Assembly (NCBI RefSeq): GCF_014596915.1
Contig: NZ_JACVWU010000033.1
Coordinates: 1-64,000 of the forward strand
DNA from: Streptomyces sp. TRM68416
GTDB taxonomy: Bacteria; Actinomycetota; Actinomycetes; Streptomycetales; Streptomycetaceae
Length of the DNA: 64,000 nucleotides
Reading direction: 5' to 3'
Positions 48,584-57,209 of the stretch are shown one piece after another. The translations under genes were made by a program, and so were the position numbers. A model generated the notes under the pieces. It was given only the letters and a program-made list of their open reading frames with translations, ran no database searches and had not been told where the DNA came from. How positions within the stretch are numbered: position 1 is the first letter of the stretch; each line of letters starts with the position of its first letter.

Positions 48584-50815
48584 ATGTCCGCCACCCAGGC
48601 CCCGACGACCCCCACCTCCGAGGTGGAGCTGCTCATCGGCGGAATGACCTGCGCCTCCTGCGCGGCCCGCGTCGAGAAGAAGCTCAACCGGATGGACGGG
48701 GTCACCGCCACGGTGAACTACGCCACGGAGAAGGCCAAGGTCAGCTACCCCGAGGGCGTCGAGGTCGCCGATCTGATCGCGACCGTGGTGAAGACCGGGT
48801 ACACGGCCGAGGAACCGGCGCCGCCGGAGCCCACCCTCGTCGAGGAGGCGGCGACACCGGAGGACCCCGAGTCGGCGTCCTACCGGCAGCGGTTCACCGT
48901 ATCCGCCGTCCTCGCGGTCCCCGTCATCCTGCTCTCGATGGTCCCTGCCCTCCAGTTCGACAACTGGCAGTGGCTGGCGCTCACCCTGGCCTCCCCCGTC
49001 GTGGTCTGGGGCGGACTGCCCTTCCACCGTGCCGCGTGGACCAACGCGCGGCACGGCGCCGCCACCATGGACACCCTGGTCTCCCTGGGCACGCTGGCCG
49101 CGTTCGGCTGGTCGCTGTGGGCGCTGTTCTTCGGCGACGCGGGCATGCCCGGGATGCGGGACAGCTTCCGGCTCACCGTCGGCGGCATGGACGGCGCCTC
49201 GACGATCTACCTCGAAGTGGCCGCCGGGGTCATCACCTTCATCCTGCTGGGCCGCTACCTGGAGGCCCGCGCCAAGCGACGCGCGGGCGCGGCCCTGCAG
49301 GCCCTGATGGAACTGGGCGCCAAGGACGTCGCCGTCCTCCGGGACGGACGCGAGGTGCGGATCCCGGTGGCGCGGCTGGCCGTCGGGGACCGGTTCGTCG
49401 TGCGGCCCGGGGAGAAGATCGCCACCGACGGCACCGTCGTCGAGGGCGTCTCCGCGGTGGACGCCTCCATGCTGACCGGCGAGTCCGTGCCGGTGGACGT
49501 GGCCGCCGGGGACGCGGTCACTGGGGCGACCGTCAACGCCGGCGGGCGCCTGGTCGTCGAGGCCACCCGGGTCGGCGCCGACACCCAGCTCGCGCGGATG
49601 GCCCGGCTGGTGGAAGAGGCGCAGAACGGCAAGGCCGAGGTGCAGCGGCTGGCCGACCGGATCTCCGCGGTCTTCGTCCCGGTCGTCCTGGTCATCGCCG
49701 TCGCCACCTTCGGCGGCTGGCTCGGCGCCACCGGTGACACCGTCGACGCCTTCACCGCCGCCGTCGCCGTCCTCATCATCGCCTGCCCGTGCGCCCTGGG
49801 CCTCGCCACCCCGACCGCCCTGATGGTCGGCACCGGCCGCGGCGCCCAGCTCGGCATCCTCATCAAGGGACCCGAGGTCCTGGAATCCACCCGCCGCGTC
49901 GACACCGTCGTCCTCGACAAGACCGGCACCGTCACTACCGGCCGCATGACCCTCCAGGAGGTCTACGTCGCCGAAGGCGCCGACGAACGTCAGGTGCTGC
50001 GCCTCGCGGGCGCCCTGGAACACGCCTCCGAGCACCCCGTCGCCCGGGCCGTCGCCGCCGGCGCGCAGGAGAGGGCCGGGGAGCTGCCGTCGGCCGAGTC
50101 CTTCGAGAACGTCCCCGGCCGGGGCGTACGCGGCCGCGTGGAGGGCCGTGACGTCGCCGTGGGGCGGCTCTTCGACGAGCTGCCGCCGGAGCTGGCCCGC
50201 GCCCGGGACAAGGCCGAGAGCAGGGGACGTACGGCTGTCGTCGTCGGCTGGGACGGGGTCGCCCGCGGGGTGCTCGCCGTCGCCGACGCGGTCAAGGACA
50301 CCAGCGCCGAGGCCGTACGCGAGCTGCGCGCGCTGGGGCTCACTCCGGTGCTGCTGACCGGGGACAACCGGGCGGTGGCCGAGACGGTGGCGCGGGCCGT
50401 GGGGATCGAGCAGGTCGTCGCGGAGGTACTGCCCGAGGACAAGGTCGAGGCCGTACGGCAACTGCAGGGCGAGGGACGGGTCGTCGCCATGGTCGGCGAC
50501 GGCGTCAACGACGCGGCCGCGCTCGCCACCGCCGATCTGGGCCTCGCCATGGGCACCGGCACGGACGCGGCGATCGAGGCCGGCGACCTGACACTGGTAC
50601 GCGGCGATCTGCGCGTGGCCGCGGACGCGATCCGGCTGTCGCGCCGGACGCTGGCCACGATCAAGGGCAACCTCGTGTGGGCGTTCGCCTACAACGTGGC
50701 CGCGCTGCCGCTGGCGGCGGCGGGACTGCTGAACCCGATGATCGCCGGGGCGGCGATGGCCTTCTCGTCGGTCTTCGTGGTGACGAACAGTCTCCGTCTG
50801 CGGACGTTCCGTTGA
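48584..50815 (+). CDS. copA: Cu(I)-exporting P1B-type ATPase
   Basis: 743 residues. One N-terminal HMA domain (GGMTCASCAARVEKKLN), eight expected helices, the transport motif CPC (ACPCALG near 403), the phosphorylated Asp445 in DKTGT, SEHPVARAV in the nucleotide domain and GDGVNDAAAL near 638. Late helices carry NVAALPLAAAG and FSSVFVVTNSLRLR as in P1B-1 copper pumps. It pumps Cu(I) out of the cytosol. It forms an operon with copZ. Confidence 0.96.
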   Translation: MSATQAPTTPTSEVELLIGGMTCASCAARVEKKLNRMDGVTATVNYATEKAKVSYPEGVEVADLIATVVKTGYTAEEPAPPEPTLVEEAATPEDPESASYRQRFTVSAVLAVPVILLSMVPALQFDNWQWLALTLASPVVVWGGLPFHRAAWTNARHGAATMDTLVSLGTLAAFGWSLWALFFGDAGMPGMRDSFRLTVGGMDGASTIYLEVAAGVITFILLGRYLEARAKRRAGAALQALMELGAKDVAVLRDGREVRIPVARLAVGDRFVVRPGEKIATDGTVVEGVSAVDASMLTGESVPVDVAAGDAVTGATVNAGGRLVVEATRVGADTQLARMARLVEEAQNGKAEVQRLADRISAVFVPVVLVIAVATFGGWLGATGDTVDAFTAAVAVLIIACPCALGLATPTALMVGTGRGAQLGILIKGPEVLESTRRVDTVVLDKTGTVTTGRMTLQEVYVAEGADERQVLRLAGALEHASEHPVARAVAAGAQERAGELPSAESFENVPGRGVRGRVEGRDVAVGRLFDELPPELARARDKAESRGRTAVVVGWDGVARGVLAVADAVKDTSAEAVRELRALGLTPVLLTGDNRAVAETVARAVGIEQVVAEVLPEDKVEAVRQLQGEGRVVAMVGDGVNDAAALATADLGLAMGTGTDAAIEAGDLTLVRGDLRVAADAIRLSRRTLATIKGNLVWAFAYNVAALPLAAAGLLNPMIAGAAMAFSSVFVVTNSLRLRTFR

Positions 50816-51275
50816 GGTTTGCCGGGGAACCCCCTCTGGAGTCCGACGCGAGCCTCACATAAGCTCTTCACAAGGCTCGCGCATCATCCTTACGCAGAGG
50901 CCTCATCGGCTGTATCGGGGCCCTTGCGTATCTAACGGACATATGCAAGAGACGCAGATCACAGTGATGTGAACGTAACCATCGAAGGGGTTCGAAGGTC
51001 TAAGTTGACGGTGTCAGGAAGCGTCTTGGGGGGCGCCTACTGACATCTGGGGATGTCTTGGGGGACTTTCCCAGAGATGCGTTGCCGGGGCACGTACACC
51101 GGGGAGCTTTGAGCGGCCCTCCCGAGCGTGCGCTGTCCCGGCAGACCGCACACCGAGTAGTACGGCGATTTTTGCTCGTTCTGCTCAACGCAGTACGCAA
51201 CAACAGCGATTCAGGCGCTGGTCTCCACAGACGCCCGGCCGGATCCCGTGGGGGGAATCCGCACCGGGACATGGG

Positions 51276-51330
51276 AAGGCGCCCTGGACGTCGGCCCGTG
51301 GGGGGACCGGCGCCAGGGCGCCTTCTTCTT
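51276..51330 (+). terminator. strong terminator in the copA-citA gap
   Basis: AAGGCGCCCTGG at 51276-51287 pairs perfectly with CCAGGGCGCCTT at 51313-51324, with additional pairing in the loop, followed by CTTCTTTG. It is 460 bp past copA, too far to be its simple terminator. Confidence 0.8.
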
Positions 51331-51423
51331 TGCCTGTTCGGCGCTGCTTTGCCTGTTCGGCGCTGCATGTTCTTCGTTACATGTTTTTCGTTGCATGTCA
51401 GCGCGGGGGCCGCGTGCCGACCC

Positions 51424-51466
51424 AGGGGCGCGGGGAACTGCGCGACCGGCCACAGCCGTTCCGCAG
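51424..51466 (+). repeat. dispersed intergenic repeat, copy B
   Basis: AGGGGCGCGGGGAACTGCGC then GACCGGCCACAG, same core and orientation as copy A at 27687. It lies just past the citrate synthase stop. Confidence 0.7.
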
Positions 51467-51522
51467 TCGCCCGCGCGCCTTCAGTCCCGAGCTCTCAGGC
51501 GTCGGCGCCCCTCAACGGCAGG

Positions 51523-52812
51523 TCAACGCTGCTCGACCGGGACGAAGTCCCGCTCCACCACGCCCGTGTAGATCTGCCGCGGGCGGCCGATACGGGAACC
51601 CGGCTCCTTGATCATCTCGTGCCACTGGGCGATCCAGCCCGGCAGGCGGCCGAGGGCGAACAGGACCGTGAACATCTCGGTCGGGAAGCCCATGGCGCGG
51701 TAGATCAGGCCGGTGTAGAAGTCGACGTTCGGGTAGAGGTTGCGCGAGACGAAGTAGTCGTCGGAGAGCGCGTGCTCCTCCAGCTTGAGCGCGATGTCCA
51801 GCAGCTCGTCGGACTTGCCGAGGGCCGAGAGGACGTCGTGCGCCGCCGCCTTGATGATCTTGGCGCGCGGGTCGAAGGACTTGTACACCCGGTGGCCGAA
51901 GCCCATCAGGCGGACGCCGTCCTCCTTGTTCTTCACCTTGTTGATGAAGGAGTCGACGTCACCGCCGGCGTCCCGGATGCCCTCCAGCATCTCCAGCACG
52001 GACTGGTTGGCACCGCCGTGCAGCGGGCCCCACAGCGCGTTGATGCCGGCCGAGATCGACGCGAACATGTTGGCCTGCGACGAGCCCACCAGACGGACCG
52101 TGGAGGTCGAGCAGTTCTGCTCGTGGTCCGCGTGCAGGATGAGCAGCTTGTCCAGGGCGGAAACCACGATCGGGTCGAGGTCGTACTCCTGGGCCGGCAC
52201 CGAGAAGGTCATGCGCAGGAAGTTCTCGACGTAGCCGAGGTCGTTGCGCGGGTAGACGAACGGGTGACCGATCGACTTCTTGTACGCGTACGCCGCGATC
52301 GTCGGGAGCTTGGCGAGCAGGCGGATCGTGGAGAGGTTGCGCTGCTTCTCGTCGAACGGGTTGTGGCTGTCCTGGTAGAAGGTCGACAGCGCGGAGACGA
52401 CCGACGACAGCATCGCCATCGGGTGGGCGTCGCGCGGGAAGCCCCGGTAGAAGTTCTTGACGTCCTCGTGCAGCAGGGTGTGCTGCGTGATGTCGTTCTT
52501 GAACGTGCTCAGCTCGTCGACGGTCGGCAGCTCACCGTTGATCAGCAGGTACGCGACCTCCAGGAAGGTCGAACGCTCGGCCAGCTGTTCGATCGGGTAG
52601 CCGCGGTACCGGAGGATGCCCTGCTCGCCGTCGAGGTAGGTGATGGCGGATTTATAGGCGGCCGTGTTGCCGTAGCCGCTGTCCAGGGTGACCAGACCGG
52701 TCTGGGCGCGGAGCTTGCCGATGTCGAAGCCCTTGTCGCCGACGGTGCTGTCGATCACCGGGTAGGTGTACTCGCCGTCGCCGTACCGCAGTACTACAGA
52801 GTTGTCGCTCAC
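51523..52812 (-). CDS. citA: citrate synthase (type II)
   Basis: 429 residues. It condenses oxaloacetate and acetyl-CoA, the entry step of the citric acid cycle. Motifs: the N-terminal beta-domain VLRYGDGEYTYPVIDSTVGD, YLLINGELPT, catalytic His in GPLHGGANQSVLEM (about 264), MGFGHRVYKSFDPRAK and the late FYTGLIYRAMGFP. The start is the GTG at 52812, five bases after AGGGAAG; another GTG twelve bases upstream lacks such spacing. Single gene. Upstream is a long gap with a palindrome and a VNTR. Confidence 0.96.
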   Translation of the reverse strand: MSDNSVVLRYGDGEYTYPVIDSTVGDKGFDIGKLRAQTGLVTLDSGYGNTAAYKSAITYLDGEQGILRYRGYPIEQLAERSTFLEVAYLLINGELPTVDELSTFKNDITQHTLLHEDVKNFYRGFPRDAHPMAMLSSVVSALSTFYQDSHNPFDEKQRNLSTIRLLAKLPTIAAYAYKKSIGHPFVYPRNDLGYVENFLRMTFSVPAQEYDLDPIVVSALDKLLILHADHEQNCSTSTVRLVGSSQANMFASISAGINALWGPLHGGANQSVLEMLEGIRDAGGDVDSFINKVKNKEDGVRLMGFGHRVYKSFDPRAKIIKAAAHDVLSALGKSDELLDIALKLEEHALSDDYFVSRNLYPNVDFYTGLIYRAMGFPTEMFTVLFALGRLPGWIAQWHEMIKEPGSRIGRPRQIYTGVVERDFVPVEQR

Positions 52813-53002
52813 GTCTTCCCTCACCGACGTTGTGCCTCTTCTTCGAGGTTGCCCTGACTGTCTCTACCATCCCCCATTTGGCGCAGGTGAGTGCACTCGG
52901 GGTCGACCATTGGGCCTATTGACGGCACTCAGTGCCGCCAACCTGCTCATCCTGCCCCCTCGACAGGGGGCTCCGGAAGAGCTGTGTGACCTTTCCGACT
53001 CG

Positions 53003-53016
53003 TTTGATCGATCAAA
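53003..53016. promoter_or_regulatory. 14-bp perfect palindrome TTTGATCGATCAAA
   Basis: TTTGATCGATCAAA lies in an AT-richer patch 190 bp upstream of citA. A consensus AGGAGG at about 53033 followed by GTG lies 20 bp beyond on the plus strand, but the frame after it soon runs through a 16-bp repeat and antisense to recD2. Candidate operator; regulator unknown. Confidence 0.4.
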
Positions 53017-53072
53017 TTTCACTCACCCCTCCAGGAGGCGTGGTGAGAGCCTGGCATTCAGCCCTCAAGGGG

Positions 53073-53150
53073 GCGTGGGGCGAGCATGGCGTGGGGCGAG
53101 CATGGCGTGGGGCGAGCGTGGCGTGGGGCGAGCGTGGCGTGGGGCGTGCT
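53073..53150. repeat. 16-bp tandem repeat (VNTR)
   Basis: GCGTGGGGCGAGCATG is repeated about 4.6 times without gaps; the third and fourth copies carry CGTG in place of CATG at the end. It ends a few bases before the recD2 stop. The period is not a multiple of three. Confidence 0.9.
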
Positions 53151-53156
53151 CGGGTG

Positions 53157-55421
53157 TCATGCGTCTGTCCTGCGCGGTGCGAGTCTGAAGTCGAGTGCCG
53201 TCCAGCGGCGGCCCGCCGACACCGTGCGCACCGCCTGGCCGATCGCCTTGCGCGAACCCACGAGGACGACCAGCTTCTTCGCCCGGGTGACCGCCGTGTA
53301 CAGCAGGTTCCGCTGAAGCATCATCCACGCGCCCGTGGTCACCGGGATCACCACCGCCGGGTACTCGCTGCCCTGCGAGCGGTGGATCGTCACCGCGTAC
53401 GCGTGCGCCAGCTCGTCCAGTTCGTCGAAGTCGTACGGCACCTCCTCGTCCTCGTCCGTCAGCACCGTCAGACGCTGGTCGACCGGGTCGAGCGAGGTGA
53501 CCACGCCCACGGTGCCGTTGAAGACGCCGTTCTCGCCCTTCTCGTAATTGTTGCGAATCTGGGTGACCTTGTCGCCGACCCGGAAGACCCGGCCGCCGAA
53601 CCGCTTCTCGGGCAGATCGGGGCGGCCGGGGGTGATGGCCTGCTGGAGCAGGCCGTTGAGCGTGCCCGCGCCGGCCGGACCGCGGTGCATGGGCGCGAGC
53701 ACCTGGACGTCGCGGCGCGGGTCGAGGCCGAACTTGGCCGGAATCCGCCGGGCCGCGACGTCCACCGTGAGCCGGCCGGCCTCCTCCGTGTCGTCCTCGA
53801 CGAAGAGGAAGAAGTCCTTCATGCCGTCCGTGACCGGGTGCTGCCCGGAGTTGATCCGGTGCGCGTTGGTGACCACGCCGGACTGCTGGGCCTGCCGGAA
53901 CACGCGCGTGAGGCGGACGGCGGGGACGGGGCTGTCGTCCGCGAGGAGGTCCCTGAGCACCTCGCCCGCGCCGACCGACGGCAGTTGGTCGACGTCCCCC
54001 ACGAAGAGGAGGTGGGCGCCCGGGGGGACCGCCTTCACCAGCTTGTTGGCCAGCAGCAGGTCCAGCATCGAGGCCTCGTCGACCACCACCAGGTCGGCGT
54101 CCAGGGGGCGATCCTTGTCGTAGGCCGCGTCGCCGCCGGGCTTGAGCTCCAGCAGGCGGTGGACGGTGGAGGCCTCGGCGCCGGTGAGTTCCGCGAGGCG
54201 CTTGGCGGCCCGGCCGGTGGGGGCGGCGAGCACGACCTTCGCCTTCTTGGCGCGGGCCAGCTCCACGACCGAGCGGACCGTGAAGGACTTGCCGCAGCCG
54301 GGGCCGCCGGTGAGGACGGCGACCTTCTCCGTCAGCGCCAGCTTGACGGCGGCCTCCTGCTCGGGGGCGAGGTCGGCGCCCGTGCGGTCCTTCAGCCAGG
54401 CCAGCGCCTTGTCCCAGGCGACCTCGCGGAAGCCGGGCATGCGGTCCTCGTCGGTGCGCAGGAGGCGCAGGAGCTGGGCGGAGAGGGAGAGTTCGGCGCG
54501 GTGGAAGGGAACGAGGTAGACGGCAGTGACGGGGTCCCCGTCCTTGCCGTCCGGGCCCGGCACCTTCTCCCGTACGACGCCGGGGTCGCCGGAGTCCTCG
54601 TCCGGCAGGGCCAGCTCCGCGAGACACTCGATGACCAGGCCGGTGTCGACCTGGAGCAGCTTCACCGCGTCGGCGATCAGGCGTTCCTCCGGGAGGAAGC
54701 AGTTGCCCTGGTCGGCGGATTGCGACAGGGCGTACTGCAGGCCCGCCTTGACGCGCTCCGGGCTGTCGTGCGGGATGCCGACGGACTGGGCGATGCGGTC
54801 GGCGGTGAGGAAGCCGATGCCCCAGACGTCGGCGGCCAGTCGGTAGGGCTGGTTCTTCACCACGGAGATGGAGGCGTCGCCGTACTTCTTGTAGATGCGT
54901 ACCGCGATGGAGGTGGAGACCTCGACGGTCTGGAGGAAGAGCATGACCTCCTTGATCGCCTTCTGTTCCTCCCAGGCGTCGGCGATCTTCCTGGTGCGCT
55001 TGGGGCCGAGGCCGGGGACCTCGATGAGGCGCTTGGGCTCCTCCTCGATGATCTTCAGGGTGTCCATGCCGAAGTGCTGGGTGATGCGGTCGGCGAAGAC
55101 CGGGCCGATGCCCTTGACCAGGCCTGAGCCGAGGTAGCGGCGGATGCCCTGGACGGTGGCGGGGAGGACGGTGGTGTAGTTCTCCACGGTGAACTGCTTG
55201 CCGTACTGCGGGTGGGAGCCCCAGCGGCCCTCCATCCGCAGGGACTCGCCGACCTGGGCGCCGAGCAGCGCGCCGACGACCGTGAGGAGGTCGCCGCCGC
55301 CTCTGCCCGTGTCGACGCGGGCCACCGTGTAGCCGTTCTCCTCGTTGGCGTAGGTGATGCGCTCCAGGACACCTTCGAGCACGGCGAGTCGCCGCTCGCC
55401 GCTCCCCGTTCCCCGATCCAT
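53157..55421 (-). CDS. recD2: RecD2-type SF1B DNA helicase
   Basis: 754 residues, the length of RecD2 rather than RecD of RecBCD. An N-terminal OB-like and helix-hairpin-helix region (EVPGLGPKRTRKIADAW) precedes helicase motifs: Walker A GGPGCGKSFT near 372, Walker B VVVDEASMLD near 445, VGDVDQLPSVGAGEVL, and the C-terminal YAVTIHRSQGSEYPAVVIPV. It unwinds DNA 5' to 3' and is linked to repair and replication-stress tolerance. ATG at 55421. Single gene. Confidence 0.94.
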   Translation of the reverse strand: MDRGTGSGERRLAVLEGVLERITYANEENGYTVARVDTGRGGGDLLTVVGALLGAQVGESLRMEGRWGSHPQYGKQFTVENYTTVLPATVQGIRRYLGSGLVKGIGPVFADRITQHFGMDTLKIIEEEPKRLIEVPGLGPKRTRKIADAWEEQKAIKEVMLFLQTVEVSTSIAVRIYKKYGDASISVVKNQPYRLAADVWGIGFLTADRIAQSVGIPHDSPERVKAGLQYALSQSADQGNCFLPEERLIADAVKLLQVDTGLVIECLAELALPDEDSGDPGVVREKVPGPDGKDGDPVTAVYLVPFHRAELSLSAQLLRLLRTDEDRMPGFREVAWDKALAWLKDRTGADLAPEQEAAVKLALTEKVAVLTGGPGCGKSFTVRSVVELARAKKAKVVLAAPTGRAAKRLAELTGAEASTVHRLLELKPGGDAAYDKDRPLDADLVVVDEASMLDLLLANKLVKAVPPGAHLLFVGDVDQLPSVGAGEVLRDLLADDSPVPAVRLTRVFRQAQQSGVVTNAHRINSGQHPVTDGMKDFFLFVEDDTEEAGRLTVDVAARRIPAKFGLDPRRDVQVLAPMHRGPAGAGTLNGLLQQAITPGRPDLPEKRFGGRVFRVGDKVTQIRNNYEKGENGVFNGTVGVVTSLDPVDQRLTVLTDEDEEVPYDFDELDELAHAYAVTIHRSQGSEYPAVVIPVTTGAWMMLQRNLLYTAVTRAKKLVVLVGSRKAIGQAVRTVSAGRRWTALDFRLAPRRTDA

Positions 55422-56090
55422 GCCCTGACGGTACCGGGGGCCGCTGACAGTCGGGGGGCGGCGGGACGGCCGGGTGCGGTGGGGGTGCGTGTGGGGCGCC
55501 TGGGCCCGGGTGGATGCCTGCGGCGGCCTGCCCGGGTGCGGTGGGGGTGCGCGTAGCGCCTGGGGCGGGTGGGTGAGTCGGGGCCGCGCCGGGGGGTATC
55601 CGTCCTCGGTCCGGCGCCCCGCACGCCTACAGGTCCCCCACGTCAACGCCGGCCGCTGCGGGCGGACACCCCCCGACACGTCCCCTCCCCGCCGCGGGCG
55701 GCTGCGGGCCCGTCCGCCTTCCGGCACAGGACCAACTCGCAGTACAGGCCGACTCGCGACGCGCGGCCGTCTTCCCCCCTTGCCGGCCGTCGGCCACCAT
55801 CCGCCTTCCGACGCAGGTTCACATCACGCAGCCCGTCACCTTCCGACGCAGGTCCGCATCATTCAGCCCGTCCGGCGTTTGAGGACGAGGCCCCTTCAGG
55901 GCCGATGGGGGTCCGGGGGCGGAGCCCCCGGGTGGGGTGCAGGGGCGGAGCCCCGTGGGGGTCTGGGAGCGGAGCCCCCTGGCGGGGTTGAAGGGGCGGC
56001 AGCCCCTGGGATGGGACGGGTAGGGGCGGCGGGGGCGGAGGACGTGGAGGGTCACGATCCGGTCTCAGGGGGTGGGTGAGGGGTTGATTA
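55422..56090. other. repeat-rich gap between recD2 and rbsR
   Basis: No credible gene. A 35-bp direct repeat starts at 55804 and 55839 (core CCTTCCGACGCAGGT then CAGCCCGTC). From about 55866 the common Streptomyces intergenic sequence GTCCGGCGTTTGAGGACGAG appears, followed to 56020 by stacked GC hairpins such as GGGGGCGGAGCCCCC and GGGGCGGAGCCCC. Confidence 0.65.
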
Positions 56091-56097
56091 ACGGACG

Positions 56098-56143
56098 TGT
56101 AATCGATTCCAATCCTCTCTACACGTCGATGTAATCGATTCCA
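56098..56143 (+). promoter_or_regulatory. two LacI-type operators ahead of the rbs operon
   Basis: TGTAATCGATTCCA occurs twice; the palindromic cores AATCGATT are at 56101-56108 and 56133-56140, 32 bp centre to centre (three helical turns, same face). They lie 32-70 bp ahead of rbsR, so autoregulation and control of the whole operon are likely. Confidence 0.8.
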
Positions 56144-56171
56144 GCAGTATCCACAAGGAGGTGGAACGGCG

Positions 56172-57209
56172 ATGGCGAGCATCAAGGACGTCGCCCGTGA
56201 AGCGGGCGTCTCCGTTGCCACGGTCTCGCGCGTCCTGAACGACCACCCGTCGGTCAGCGCGGACGCACGCGCACGCGTACTGGCCGCCGTCGAGACCCTG
56301 GGCTACCGCCCGAACGCCGTCGCCCGTTCCCTGCGCACCGACCAGACCCGCACCCTCGGCCTGGTCATCAGCGACGTACTGAACCCGTACTTCACCGAAC
56401 TGGCCCGCTCCGTGGAGGAGGAGGCCCGCGCGCTCGGCTACAGCGTCATCATCGGCAACGCCGACGAGCGACCCGATCTTCAGGATCACCACGTGCGGAC
56501 CCTGTTGGACCGGCGGATCGACGGGCTTCTCGTCTCCCCCACCGACGGCGGCTCCCCGCTGATGCTCGACGCCGCGCGCGCGGGAACCCCGATGGTCTTC
56601 GTCGACCGGTGGATCCCGGGCGTGGACGTACCGGTGGTGCGGGCCGACGGGCGGGCGGCGGTGCGGGATCTCGTCGCGCACCTGTACGGGCTGGGGCACC
56701 GGCGGCTCGCCATCATCGCGGGCCCCGCGGCCACCACCACCGGACAGGAACGCGTGGAGGCCTTCCGGGACGCCCTCGCCGCCCACGGACTCGAACTCCC
56801 CGACGCCTACATCGGCCAGGGCGACTTCCAGGCCGAGAGCGGGCGCCGGGTCACCGAGGGCTTCCTCGACCTGCCCGAGCCGCCCGAGGTCGTCTTCGCG
56901 GCCGACAACCTGATGGCGCTCGGCGCCCTGGACGCCGTACGCGCGCGTGGGCTGCGGGTGCCGCAGGACCTCGCGCTCGCCGCGTTCGACGACATCCCGT
57001 GGTTCGTGCACACCGATCCGCCGGTCACCGCCATTGCCCAGCCCACGGGCGAGCTGGGGCGCGCCGCCGTACGCGCGCTGGTCGACCGCATCGAGGGGCG
57101 GCCCCCCGAGTCCGTCACCCTCCCCGCCCGTCTCGTCGTACGCCGCTCGTGCGGCGAGCCACCGGCTTCCCCGGAGCCGACCCCCGTACAGAACAGGAGC
57201 CAGTCGTGA
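56172..57209 (+). CDS. rbsR: LacI-family regulator of the ribose operon
   Basis: 345 residues. The N-terminal HTH is SIKDVAREAGVSVATVSRVL (residues 3-22), the hinge helix is PNAVARSLR, and a periplasmic-binding-like sugar domain follows (TLGLVISDVLNPYFTELARS to DDIPWFVHTDPPVTAIAQP). It should bind the paired AATCGATT sites just upstream and respond to ribose. AAGGAGG precedes the ATG. The stop overlaps the rbsA GTG by 4 bp. Confidence 0.92.
   Translation: MASIKDVAREAGVSVATVSRVLNDHPSVSADARARVLAAVETLGYRPNAVARSLRTDQTRTLGLVISDVLNPYFTELARSVEEEARALGYSVIIGNADERPDLQDHHVRTLLDRRIDGLLVSPTDGGSPLMLDAARAGTPMVFVDRWIPGVDVPVVRADGRAAVRDLVAHLYGLGHRRLAIIAGPAATTTGQERVEAFRDALAAHGLELPDAYIGQGDFQAESGRRVTEGFLDLPEPPEVVFAADNLMALGALDAVRARGLRVPQDLALAAFDDIPWFVHTDPPVTAIAQPTGELGRAAVRALVDRIEGRPPESVTLPARLVVRRSCGEPPASPEPTPVQNRSQS

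Larger units (their letters stand above)
50816..51522. other. 707-bp structured non-coding gap
   Basis: Lies between the convergent ends of copA and citA. No convincing gene. Visible: a nine-codon frame MQETQITVM at 50942; GACATC-TGGG-GATGTC at 51042-51057, a perfect hairpin; the terminator at 51276-51330; then tandem copies of CCTGTTCGGCGCTG around 51335-51366 and near-repeats of CATGTTCTTCGTTA at 51366-51398. A dispersed repeat follows at 51424. The segment from about 51005 to 51330 has the layout of an independent small RNA (inference). Confidence 0.5.

Noticed and set aside
52932..55127. Long plus-strand frame opposite recD2
   Set aside because: It is the antisense shadow of a well-supported helicase gene; composition is Arg/Gly/Asp/Val as expected for such shadows.
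55880..56020. Origin-like or phage attachment structure from stacked hairpins
   Set aside because: The sequence is the common GC-rich intergenic repeat of Streptomyces; there are no DnaA boxes, integrase or duplicated tRNA end.
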